NCBI RefSeq assembly: GCF_003576645.1
Contig: NC_044929.1
Coordinates: 4,928,753 to 4,992,752 of the forward strand
Source of the DNA: Ipomoea triloba
Lineage: Eukaryota; Streptophyta; Magnoliopsida; Solanales; Convolvulaceae
Length of the DNA stretch: 64,000 nt
Direction of reading: 5' to 3'
Shown: one piece after another, positions 1-10,408 of the stretch
Layout of the letters: each line of letters starts with the position of its first letter
How positions within the stretch are numbered: the first letter of the stretch is position 1
Made by a program: the position numbers and the translations under genes
Notes under the pieces: model-generated
The model's database searches: none
Told to the model about the DNA's origin: nothing
The model's input: the letters and a program-made list of their open reading frames with translations, nothing else

Positions 1-205
1 TTGGGTGAGGCGTCGGAGTGGGACTGGGCGGCGGCGCTGGCATTTGGTGCGGTGTCGGAGTGGGACTGGTAGGAGGTGTGGGTCTAGGCGGCGACGTTGG
101 CATTTGGTGTGGCGTCGGAGTGGGACTGGGCGGCGGCGCTGGCATTTGGTGCGGCGTCGGAGTGGGACTGGTAGGAGGTGTGGGTCTGGGAAGCTCGCCA
201 TGGAA
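1..205. repeat. GC-rich tandem repeat, about 102-bp unit
   Basis: The sequence CGTCGGAGTGGGACTGG recurs, and the block from about 11 to 100 is repeated from about 113 to 202, so a unit of about 102 bp is present twice, itself built of 42- and 60-bp subunits sharing GGCATTTGGTG. The + strand can be read as a Gly/Val-rich peptide and the - strand as a Pro/Thr-rich one (PTPTPHQMP repeated). The - strand frame meets a stop just upstream of the repeat, near 215-230, so neither reading is convincing as a gene. It could be the low-complexity part of a proline-rich gene continuing left of the window. Confidence 0.6.
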
Positions 206-360
206 TCACCTCCGAGTGGCTTTTGGTGTGGGAATGGGGTGTAGTGTCGGATTCGGGTTTAGGGAGGGTTTGGGCATGGGTACATTGGAGTCTATGAGGT
301 CTTGTTTGTTTCCTCCCAAAAAGAAATCCAGAATCGGAGCGCTAGGGTGAGCACTAAATC

Positions 361-640
361 ACCGGACCAACTGGCTCATCTAGCTCACCGCCGTGCACAT
401 CGCTCAACCCTGTTGTCGATGACTGCGTAGCATTCTTCGACTCGTTCCGTGACCGCCATGTGCCACTGGAGCTGCCTTCGTTCCTCTACGCGGAGTTCCT
501 CGGTGGCGCGATTGCTCTGCTCATAACCCTCCACCGCGGCGATTTCACCACGAAACAACTCTTCGACGACGTTTTTTGAACGGGGCAATGTGCGGCATCG
601 GTGATCAGTTCAAGCCGTCGTGGCCGCAGGATTTCACAAT
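361..640 (+). pseudogene. Monoacylglycerol lipase-like (alpha/beta hydrolase) gene fragment, dead
   Basis: Read on the + strand from about 408 the frame gives NPVVDDCVAFFDSFRDRH, then PSFLYAEFLGGAIALLITL, which matches the region around the catalytic serine in plant monoacylglycerol lipase/caffeoyl-shikimate-esterase-like hydrolases. The family normally has a Ser-Leu-Gly-Gly nucleophile elbow; here the serine is replaced by phenylalanine (TTC at about 502-504). The frame ends in a stop after FDDVF (near 578), but one base over it continues as NGAMCGIGDQFKPSWP, the next conserved block, so there is also a frameshift. Sequence 361-407 looks like the decayed preceding block. No start, no rest of the domain: a relic of about 90 codons. 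The - strand reading of the same bases is an overlap without family resemblance. Confidence 0.75.
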
Positions 641-689
641 TAGCGATCAGTGTATTATTAGGGAAGAAGATGAGTGCTATTTGATTTTC

Positions 690-835
690 CTATTTTGCCC
701 TTGAAAGTAGACGGAAAAACAGACTGAGGACCATTTTGGTTAACGTTTGCATAGTTGAGGATGCAATTGGACAATTTTTAAAGTCAAGGACCAAAGTGGT
801 GAAATCCTCATAGTCGAGGGATCAAATCGGTAATT
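690..835. mobile_element. MITE remnant, one half of a GAGTTAATT-type element
   Basis: The stretch carries the phrases AAGTCAAGGACCAAAGTGG and TAGTCGAGGGATCAAATCGG and ends in GGTAATTAACTC. This is the right end of the fold-back family seen complete at 34724-35142 and 52182-52692 (ends GAGTTAATT...AATTAACTC). The matching left end is not visible, so it is truncated. It lies between the lipase relic and the promoter of the first GDSL gene. Confidence 0.55.
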
Positions 836-1102
836 AACTCTAAAAAAAAATTACCTTTTCATTAAATTTTACCAAAAACGAAACAAAAATTATAATCGAA
901 TGATGAAATTAAACACACGCTAAAAATCATTTTTTAAAGACTAATTAAATCATCTCTTACAGTGCATTAATGCTTGGCACTTCTTTCTATATATATACAT
1001 ATATCATATCATGCTATATTGCTATCCATTCTCTTGCTAATCTTACCACCAAGCACTAACTGTTTACTGTTCCATATATACCCTCTCCCCACCTTCCCTT
1101 TC

Positions 1103-4100
1103 ATGGAGTCTCAATACCTTCACACCACACTTCTTGCCCTGCTTCTGCTACTCCCAATCTCGATCTGCATTGCGAAGAAGCCGCCACCGCCGTGCAATTT
1201 CCCCGCCATTTTCAATTTCGGCGATTCAAACTCCGACACCGGCGGCTTGTCGGCGGCCTTTGGTCAGGCGGGCCCGCCGCATGGAGAGACGTACTTCCAT
1301 CACCCTGCCGGACGATACTGCGACGGCCGTTTGAAGATTGATTTCATCGGTAAGTGCAGAATTCATTAATTTTCCAGATTTGAGGGAGAAATTTTTGTTT
1401 CATTTTTCTGCATTATTGATTAGGGATAAGAACAGAGTCCCGCCGACACTCAACTCTCTTGTCTACTTATTTGAATATACTTTAAATAGAAAGTTTTGAC
1501 ACGCTCTGATTGAATCAGAAGGAAGAAATTTATCATAATTTTTTTTCCTTCCTTTAATAAACTGGAGTTTTATTCCTGAAAGTGCGATGAACATTTATGG
1601 ATAAAATGCCTTGACATTTATTGCATCGCCATTTTTTGAATTTCGTTAGTATTACGGAGTATTTGGTTTAGATTTGTTTAACTTCTAACTTTTGACTATT
1701 TCCTGTAAATTATTAGTATTATTTATAAAAAAAAAAAACTAAAGATTGAAATTACCAATAAACTATTCCCTTTATATTATTTTATTTATCATATGTATTA
1801 TTTGTTGATTAGAATAATTCTCTTTTTTTTTCACTTATTTTTTGATATTTTTAAATAGAGTAATTCATTTTTTGTCTTAGATTCATAAGTGATAGACCAC
1901 TTTTACTCATTCTTTTTTAGAGCATCTATTTTTGGTCTTAGTATTGTTGTGACATGACTATTTTTGGTTATTCGTTGAAATGTTCTTAAATACAATGACA
2001 TTTTGATTTTTTTTTTATATAAAGTGGATTGTCCCGTTATATTTTATTTTTCTTCTTTTTAAAAAGAAATTATAATTGAAGACATAATTTAAGCGGTTTT
2101 GTTCATGGGGTACCAAAAATGTTCTATGCTAACTAAAGTTAATTGTCATCTATAAATTTAGAGCAAAAAATGAACTGTTCATTTATACTTTTTCAAAGTA
2201 TTGTAGCACAAAGACCACTAAGGCTCGAGCTCATGACCTCCCATATGGGAGAGTCACTACAACTGATTCTATTACATTGTAGTATCTGTTCATTTATATT
2301 TATCTTTTACAAGTTTAATATAGTTTTTTAAATATATAACTTTTATATATTAACACTAAATTAAATATTATAAAACAATACGAAGTATATTGTGAATGAC
2401 TCGAATGGAAGTGGAACAGTTTATAGCTACTTTCGCAACCTATTGAAACATGCTGAAGCTCGAACCTACTCTCTTCAATATGAGAGTATAAATCAAGTGC
2501 CACTAAACCACAGTGTTCCAACGGCGTGCATACGGAAATAATAATTTCTGTGAAGAAAGACAAGGTCCACTAAACCCAATCAACCCAAAATGGTCCGTAA
2601 TGTGGGGGAACCCCGAAACCTCACATCACATGCCTGCTGGCTGCTGCTATAGTGCTCATCTATGCCTTCAATATTACTGTGACTTGTATTTTTATTTTTA
2701 TTTTAAAAAAAAAAGTCTAAATAGACTTAAATTTTAATCCATTATCCATTAACGTAATTCGTTATCAGCTAAATGTTTGCTAAATTTTCAGCGGAGAGGT
2801 TAGGATTGCCCCATGTGAGCGCCTTTCTGGATGCTCTGGGATCCAATTTCACGCACGGAGCCAATTTCGCCACCGCCGGATCAACCGTGAGACCTCAGAA
2901 CACCACTCTCCACCAAAGCGGTTTCAGCCCTTTCTCCTTAAACGTCCAGTTTTACCAGTTCAGCGACTTCCACCGCAGGTCTCAGATCATTCGCCGCCGC
3001 GGTGCCCCTGTATTCCGGGGATTGATGCCTAATGCCCACCATTTTTCCAAAGCTCTATACACCTTCGACATCGGCCAGAATGACTTGACCGCCGGCTACT
3101 TCCTTAACATGTCCACCGCCCAAGTTAGAGCTTATGTTCCTGATGTCTTGGATCAGTTTAAGACCGTCGTTAAGGTACTTATCCATCGATCATCAAACTC
3201 TTTTAGTTCAGTTATATACATGCATGAAGTTTCCATTGATGATAGAATTGAATGCCCTGTTGAGCATATAATAAAAGTGAAAATAACACTTTTTAGCATG
3301 AGTTATATATATCACGTTTTTTTAGTCTAAATTATTCATGTATCCACTTTAATTTTTCAATTATTTTAAACATAACATTTTCTTTACTTTTTTTTTATTA
3401 TTATTAAATTGACATCTTTACTCTTAAAATAAGTATTTCATTTATTTTTAGAAAAATTACTATTTTGGTCTCTAAATTGTTTTGTAATTGTTAATTTAGT
3501 TCTTACTTTTTAATTTGGTCGAATTGACCTTCTAATTATTTTAATTTTGTCAATTAAATTTCATAGCCATTTGTTTTGGTAACTAATAGTTAGCTGACGG
3601 AATAGTGACTATGAGATTTAATTGACGAAATTTAAAACAATTATTAGAGAGTCAATTTAATCAAATTAAAAATTAAGAACAGTTGCAAAACAATTGATCG
3701 ACCAAAATAGTGATTTTTCCTTTATTTTTCTTCTCCAACAAATTATTGCAAATGGTCTGATTGATGTATGTTCTTTTTCATTTGTGGTCCTCCGTATATA
3801 TAAGCAATACTTCTTTGGAGAAGAAAAATGAATACAATACTTAGTTTTAAGGGTAAAACTGTCCATCTAACATAAAAAGGAGAAAAAAAAAACATTTTGA
3901 AAATAATTGAAGGACTAATGTAGATATAAGAATAATTTAGAGAAAAAAAACACTATAAGCATATAATTTAAGAGAAAGACATCGTTTTTTTTCTATATAA
4001 ACATATATGTGCAACCTAACTATAGATCATATTAAACTTTTAGTTGAGATAAAGAACATGCTTCAATTTGTTCTCTGTTTAAAAATTCAGGATATATATG

Positions 4101-4983
4101 GACAAGGGGGTAGATATTTCTGGATACACAATACTGGTCCCGTGGGGTGCCTGCCGTACGTGATGGACCGGCTGTTGGTATCGGCGGCACAGGTGGATAA
4201 GGCAGGATGCGCCGCTCCGTTCAACGAGGTGGCGCAGTATTTCAATGGTAGGTTAAAGCAGGCCGTGCAGCAGCTCCGGCAGGATCTCCCGCACGCTGCT
4301 CTCACTTATGTTGATGTTTATTCAGTCATGTATGATCTCATCTCTCGAGCCAAACAACACGGTAAAAATACTATACTCACTCTTTTTATTTATTTTTGGA
4401 AAAATTACCCAATTTTAGTGGCAAGTCTCATTTTTGTTCATAATTAACATGAAGTTATAACCAATATAATTGATGTGATGGTTCAGCACCATGTCCTTTA
4501 AGCATGAAGTTGAGAATTTGATCTCCACCCATGTGAATGGAGCAAACCATTTGACCAGACCAGTTCCTTACCCCTTAGTATGCTGACTGTTGAGACGAAG
4601 GATTAGTCTTCTGGCTATCGGCCGGCAGGATACCTCTGGGGACATACAAAATTATTGTTGTCTCTTTAATTTATTTTAATTAAATGTAATTTTGTGGTTT
4701 ATGTTTTGAATTGCTTGCAGGGTTTGTGCATCCACTACAGGCGTGCTGTGGACATGGGGGGAAGTATAACTACAATATGCATATTGGATGTGGAGGAAAA
4801 TTTATGGTGAATGGCACAGAAGTATTGGTAGGAAAAGCATGCAGAGATCCATCGGTTAGGATCAATTGGGATGGCGTACATTATACAGAGGCTGCTAACA
4901 AATGGGTTTTCGATAAAATCGTCGACGGCTCCTACTCCGACCCTCCGGTCCCCCTAAGAATGGCGTGCCATAGGTTCAAGTGA
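1103..4983 (+). CDS. GDSL esterase/lipase, copy 1 (387 aa, 4 coding exons)
   Basis: Secreted SGNH/GDSL hydrolase of the plant group that includes proteins annotated as alpha-L-fucosidase-like or At5g14450/At3g26430-type esterases; it would hydrolyse esters in the secretory pathway or cell wall, substrate unknown. Coding exons: 1103-1349, 2792-3174, 4091-4361, 4721-4983, all with GT-AG introns in phases 1, 0, 1. Residues 1-24 are a signal peptide (Leu-rich core at 10-18). Block I is GDSNSDTGG at 40-48 (nucleophile Ser42), block II GSNFTHGANFATAG at 99-112, block III GQND at 177-180, block V DGVH with Asp351 and His354. Length is normal for the family. The start is the ATG just before the signal peptide. 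A TATA-like run lies at about 989-1003. It is a tandem duplicate of 8339-10408, but exon 2 is one piece where the other copy has two exons. Introns 1 and 2 are filled with transposon remnants. No break is visible. Confidence 0.93.
1858..2175. mobile_element. Degenerate MITE in intron 1 of the first GDSL gene
   Basis: The segment begins GAGTAATTCATTTTTTGTC and continues with TTTTTGGTCTTAGTATTG and a GTGACATGAC block. These are the same phrases, in the same order, as the left half of the complete element at 58355-58762. The right half is degraded, ending near the phrase CTATAAATTTAGAGC. It is a decayed member of the GAGTTAATT-ended, Mutator-type MITE family. Confidence 0.6.
2400..2525 (-). mobile_element. 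tRNA-derived SINE copy in intron 1 of GDSL copy 1
   Basis: On the - strand the head reads TGTGGTTTAGTGG (box A-like), and about 40 bases later GTAGGTTCGAGCTTC (box B-like), followed by the family phrase TTTCAATAGGTTG. A second, partial copy on the - strand lies just to the left (about 2196-2310), with CTCCCATATGGGAGGTCATG and a GAACAGATACTAC tail. Both belong to the SINE family described at 37988-38082. Confidence 0.6.
3285..3990. mobile_element. Fold-back MITE in intron 2 of GDSL copy 1, itself interrupted
   Basis: The left part (about 3285-3440) and the right part (about 3730-3990) are imperfect reverse complements: TTCAATTATTTTAAA with its complement, TAAATTGACATCTTTACTC against the TTAAGGGTAAAACTGTC region, and TATTTCATTTATTTTT against GAAAAATGAATACAATAC. 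The same palindromic design with related wording occurs at 5246-5572 and 46103-46720. The outer boundaries are approximate. The element is split by the nested insertion at 3450-3720. Confidence 0.65.
3450..3720. mobile_element. Nested 271-bp MITE with 9-bp target-site duplication
   Basis: Terminal inverted repeats AGAAAAATTACTATTTTGGT and, on the complement, GGAAAAATCACTATTTTGGT bound a fold-back interior. It is flanked by an exact 9-bp duplication TTTATTTTT at 3441-3449 and 3721-3729. A 9-bp duplication is the mark of Mutator-type transposition. The host site lies inside another MITE, so this insertion is the younger one. No coding capacity. Confidence 0.85.
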
Positions 4984-7458
4984 AGCAATCAAACAATTCA
5001 AGTGTTTGAGAATGAATTGAAGGTGCATGTGTTTTAGCATTTTGGTATGGGTTTTCAATTTCAAGAGTTCGTTGGCCAGAGTCTTTGATGCGCTAGCCGC
5101 TAGGACAGTAGGACTAGGATATAGGAGGGAAGAAAATTGTTTTAAATTGTGATTGACCTTTGATTTCTTGGTAATCGATCTTATTTAATGGATAAGAAAT
5201 TTTTAGCAATGCTTGATTCATGAAATAATTTTGAAGGGACGAAAGATAAAGGAAAAATGATATTTTCTCTCTGAGCTATGTGCATGTAACAAATTTTTTC
5301 CATAAGTTATTAAACTGGGCGATTCTTTCCCCTCAGATATTTTAAAAGTGACGGTTTTTCCCTGTAATGTTAAATTGACATTTCTGCTTTTAAAAATAAC
5401 TATTTCATTTATTTTTCTTCTTCAATAATTTGTTGGAGAAGAAAAATAAATGAAATAGTTATTTTTAAAGGAAAAAATGTCAATTTAACATCACAGGGTA
5501 AAATCACCACTTGAATAACTCGGCGGAAAGTGCTATATACATATAACTTAGGAGAAAAGTGCCATTTTTTCAAAAAAGATATTTCATATCTAATAAGATA
5601 GGGTAAATTATACAGTGGACATGAGAGACTGTTACCATAAATATATATGGATAATTAATCAATTATAGGTGAATGAAATTGTCATGTTCTTATTAATTGA
5701 CTGATTTTATGAGTATATATATATATATGAATAATTAATAAAATAATAAATGAATAAAATAAATGATTTTACTAAAATGCTACTAAGTTTGGGCGGGAAA
5801 ATTTGGGAGGAGGATATTGTTTTTATATATAGTATAGAGTATAGAGTATAGATGTGTACTAGATAAACGAAATAGAATGATAATGGTAATTATAATTAAA
5901 ATTATTTGTGTTTTTTGTTCGGAAAATTAATGAAAAAGTAAATATTTTTCTCTTCTACTATTAATAAAAGTAAAATTCACCCTTCAACTTTTCCAAATAA
6001 AGGATAATTTTTTATTGAAAGACCGGGAACATAATTTTCAATTTAGTTGTATGTTGGCATTGTTGGGTATATATATCTAGCTGTACTGCAATATAAGTTT
6101 TCTTTACTATTTCCTTTTATATATTCTATATTAATTTCATTTTAGAAAATTATGAGAACAGTGGTTGGAATTTTAACTAGTTTCCCTCCATATACATGCA
6201 AGTTTTGTTGATTGGAATCTCCACTTTAGATAGAGAATATGTTAAGGCTGTCGTTGCATTTGCCCCGCATGTGTCATTAACACTTTAATAAACAATTTTT
6301 GAGGTTAAAAAATAAAAATGGTAAGGAATGTCAATGTCATGGAGATGGGCTTTTTGTTCTTTTGTTGTTGCTTAGAATTCAGGCTGCTTTTATGGATATG
6401 GTTGCTGGTACATTAGGGCATTAGCTTTAGATTGGAACCAAAAAAAAAAAAAAAGTCTTGAGGTAGGTAACAACTTTGTCACACAACCGTATCAACAAAC
6501 AATCTATGTAGTTACTACTTTTGGATTTTCTTAATTAGTATTAGGTTTGATTTAAAGTTGGTGTACTTAACTGTCTTTTGAAAGAGCTCTCCCTCACTTT
6601 CCATGTCTAGATAGAGTACAATGTGGTCCTATATTTTGGATGCCTGTCACTACAAGTGGTAGACTTGGTAGACATGATGAGGATCAATTTTAAGTGAGAC
6701 ATTTTGTGTATATTTATTACGGAGTATTTGTTATGATTATATATATTGTGTATTTATCGTATCCATAGAAGAATATACATAGTCTTAATTTGAACTTATC
6801 AAATTGTAAGTTTCGTGAATTTATGAAATGGTGTTGAATCGAGTGAGAGGACTTAAATAGCTTAAGCATGTGTATGGTTGGGAGTTAAATGCTGGAAAAA
6901 AAGTAAAATTTCGACCACTTTTCTGTATGTTATTGTAAGTTTCGTGAGCCTAATCAATACATGTCTAGCTCATCAGATCAGATGAGTTTGGCCCGATTTG
7001 AGGTTAGCCCAAGATAAGTTGGCCTAAACGATCATGACTAGCGATTTATATCCTGGACCAGGATCCACATATCGTTATGGACCATGCATGGATTAAAACA
7101 ACAGTGTACAAAATTAATACTCGAAAGGTATAGAATTTCATATCACAAACACAAAAAATCACAACACAAGATGCATAGCATAGCATTATGGACCCAGCTA
7201 AATTGAAAAGACAAGGTATAACTCGTAAGGTATAGAACTTCATAACACAATACATAAAAAATTATAACACAAGACACATACATATGTTATACATTTACTT
7301 ATTTTTCAAATTTGATTTAGGTACATAATTTGTGTTCATAGGGTCGACTTATCCTTGATTTGGTCGACTTATCCTTGATTTTTTTAAAAATAAAAATAAA
7401 AACAGAATACATTCAAATATTCAATAACAATGCTTAGTTTTTTTTGAGGTGAAATGCT

Positions 7459-7492
<34 letters not shown>

Positions 7493-7514
7493 GTAATAAT
7501 AGTAATAATAATAA

Positions 7515-7545
<31 letters not shown>

Positions 7546-8338
7546 AAAAAATACACATGGCATCCCAATCGGTGCAAACTTGTTGTTAACCTGCTAAAAA
7601 TGCTAATTGCTCTTTTTTGCCGGTTTATGGATGAATTTGGAGCTTATTCGAGTTCGGTGGCTTAATTGTTATCCCCAAATAGTTCAATGACCTATTTGTA
7701 CATTTTCCCAAAATATAGTTGATAATTTGAGTAATAATTATTGTATGATTAATATTATTAAAGTAATTTTTAGATATGATAAATTACTAAATATAATTAT
7801 GATAACATTTAATGAAAATTTAAATTAAATCAAGTTTATTTATTATGTTACTCTAATATATGATGTCAACCTACATTATTACCATATTGAAGAATATAAG
7901 AAAAGATATTGTGTATGAATGTGTATAGTAATAATAATGAAAAAAGATAACAGAAGTTATCCCGATAAGGATATTTTTTTTCAAAAAATTGTGTAGTACA
8001 ATGAATTAACAAAAAAAATTGGCATAAATCAATAATATAACTTTTGTGAGTTATATTTAATATTTGTTATTTGTTGCATTAATGTATGATTGGTGAATTG
8101 TGTGGTGTAGAATCATTCTCTGGAACTCCCCTGATTTTAAGTGTCTTTAATAAGACTCTATTGTAACAGTCTTGAGGTTAATCATACATTTTGAATTCTC
8201 ATCTGGTATCATAATTGAGATTTATTATGTTTATATATATATTGCCATAAATTTTAAAAAATTGTCATAAATTTTAAAAAAATTTAGTAGGTACAAAATG
8301 CCAAAAGCATAATGGATATTGCCTGAGAACTTTAATCA
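4984..8338. other. Intergenic region between the two GDSL genes
   Basis: AT-rich, no gene seen. It holds a fold-back MITE at about 5246-5572 (centre near 5430, arms about 150 bp and about 80 percent alike, phrases TATTTCATTTATTTTTCTTC and its complement). A microsatellite of TAA units turning into TAAA units runs from about 7459 to 7545. A Helitron-like remnant at about 7850-8070 shares wording (TATAAGAAAAGATATTGTGTATG) with 20380-20600. A 19-bp phrase, GGTCGACTTATCCTTGATT, is repeated directly at about 7340-7380. The last 250 bp should contain the promoter of the second GDSL gene; no clear TATA box stands out. Confidence 0.6.
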
Positions 8339-10408
8339 ATGGAATCTTGCAAATATGAAGCTTTTGTCTGCTTGCTACTCTCAGTAGCATTACTACTCCC
8401 ATTCAAAACAGTCGTTTGTTCCAGTAGCTGCACTTTTCCGGCCATTTTCAACTTCGGCGACTCCAACTCCGACACCGGCGGTCTCTCTGCCGCGTTTGGC
8501 CAGGCTCCCCCGCCCAACGGGGAAACTTTTTTTGGTGCCCCCGCCGGCCGTTTTTGCGACGGCCGCCTCATTCTTGATTTCATCGGTAAAAATTAAATGA
8601 AAAAGCTCAAGAACGGAGCGATCTAGTAGTTTCTTGATGTTTACTGGGCTAAATTGGTTCTTGAATTGCTTTTATTTGTTTTTTCAGCTGAAAGCTTGCG
8701 GTTAAATCGTCTACATGCGTTTCTTGATTCTGTGGGTTCTAATTTCAGCCATGGGGCTAATTTTGCAACTGCTGGATCGACTATCAGGCCTCAGAACACC
8801 ACCATTTCACAGAGTGGGTATAGCCCAATCTCATTGGATGTTCAGTCTGTTCAATTCTCAGACTTCAAGACAAGATCTCAGGAATTCATGCAAACAGGTA
8901 AGGTTCAGGTTGTTGATTGATATGATACTTGAGAATTGAAACTTGACATAATAAAATTTGAATATTTTGATTCTACAGTATAGTTCTGCAGAACCTTTTA
9001 GCTTATATTTGCCAAATTTTGTCAAAAGTAGAGGCAAGTAATCATAGAAAAATGCTAATGGCTTCCTGGCCTAGTGGCAAGATGAAGGATGGTGGTTGGT
9101 TAGGCTGTTGGCTTGATAATGTTATAAGTTCCTGTCTTCTTGGTTTGAGTTAGCTATGAGCAACATACACTGATTTACCGTGGTCTTTTGCCGACTAAGG
9201 TCACAAAACTGGGCCAACATACACCCTCGAGTAGTTGTTGATGGTTTCCCTTGTCGTTCAAAAAGAAAAGATGGAGGATGGTGGTGTTTTTAGAGCTTGT
9301 TCTGAGTTTGGTGTGATAAGATGGTATTTTGCCGATTAAGGTCACAAAATTGAGGTTGTTGTAATATTGGTCTTTATTGGTGCATAAAGTGATTATAATT
9401 GTATTGGTATCTTCATCAGCTTGAAAGATTGTAATACACTCTTCAATCACAAGCACATAATATGATGGCACTACATAATAATTCAAGAATTGAAGTAAAG
9501 AGTTTGATGTTCTAATATGTAGAATGATGTTTCTGTGGAATATCAGAGAGTATATTTCGGAATTTGTTGCCAAAGGAGGATGACTTTTCTGGGGCATTAT
9601 ACACCTTTGATATTGGGCAGAATGATCTCACAGCTGGGTACAAACTCAACATGTCAACCGAACAAGTCAAGGCATATGTTCCTGATCTTGTAGCTCAATT
9701 CTCCAATGCAATCAAGGTAAGAACACAAGAAAGAAGTAATCAATTCTTGAAATTTTTTATGTTTTTTTACTTTTTAAGTGTAAGGATTCATCTTGAACAG
9801 AATGTGTATGCACGGGGAGGAAGGGCGTTTTGGATACACAACACATGCCCCGCAGGTTGCCTACCGTATGTTATGGACCGGTTTCCTGTCACAGCAGCTC
9901 AAATCGACGAGTTTGGATGTGCCACCCCCTTCAATGAAGTTTCAAAGTACTTCAATCTAAGGCTAAAACAAGCCGTGGTAGAGCTCAGGAAAGAACTCCC
10001 ATCGGCTGCAATCACATACGTAGACATTTACTCTGTCAAGTACTCCCTCATCACTCGTGCAACGAAGCTAGGTACAAAATTTTCACCTTACAAATTGAAC
10101 TCGGGCATAACTCCTGAAACTCACGAGTTTGGTAATGAATGGCAGGCTTTGAGAACCCGTTCTTGACTTGCTGTGGTCACGGTGGGAAGTATAACTATAA
10201 CAGGTCAAACAAATGTGGAAGCAAGAAGATTGTGAATGGGAAAGAGATAGTGACCGCGAAGTCTTGCAAAGATCCATCAGCTCGGGTTAGTTGGGACGGG
10301 GCTCACTTCACCGAAGCAGCTAACAAATGGATATTTAACCAGATCGTGAATGGTTCGTTTTCAGACCCTCCACTGCCTTTGCACTTGGCTTGTCAGAGGA
10401 TGGAATAA
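8339..10408 (+). CDS. GDSL esterase/lipase, copy 2 (386 aa, 5 coding exons)
   Basis: Paralogue of 1103-4983, with the same predicted role as a secreted GDSL hydrolase. Coding exons: 8339-8585, 8688-8897, 9547-9716, 9801-10071, 10146-10408; phases 1, 1, 0, 1. Residues 1-27 form a signal peptide. Block I is GDSNSDTGG at 40-48 (Ser42), block II is GSNFSHGANFATAG, block III is DIGQNDLTAG, block V is WDGAH with Asp350 and His353. The intron at 8898-9546 falls after FMQT and is absent from copy 1, where the two exons are fused; exon lengths 247, 271 and 263 are identical in both genes. Intron 2 carries a degenerate repeat from about 9055 (box-A-like CTGGCCTAGTGGCAAG) that may be a SINE. No frame break is seen, so the gene looks functional. 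Confidence 0.93.

Noticed and set aside
18..350. Gly/Val-rich frame of 110 codons on the + strand
   Set aside because: It translates the tandem repeat and then runs on into unrelated sequence; the other strand and a second frame are open as well.
385..588. Open frame of 67 codons on the - strand
   Set aside because: It is the reverse of the lipase relic, whose + strand reading matches a known family; the - strand peptide does not.
4480..4660. Possible repeat in GDSL copy 1 intron 3 (GGCTATCGGCCGGCAGGATA)
   Set aside because: Looks transposon-derived but I found no second copy in the window to support a call.
9055..9200. Possible SINE head in GDSL copy 2 intron 2 (CTGGCCTAGTGGCAAG)
   Set aside because: Only a box-A-like word is clear; box B and tail do not match the family, so it is not listed as a separate element.
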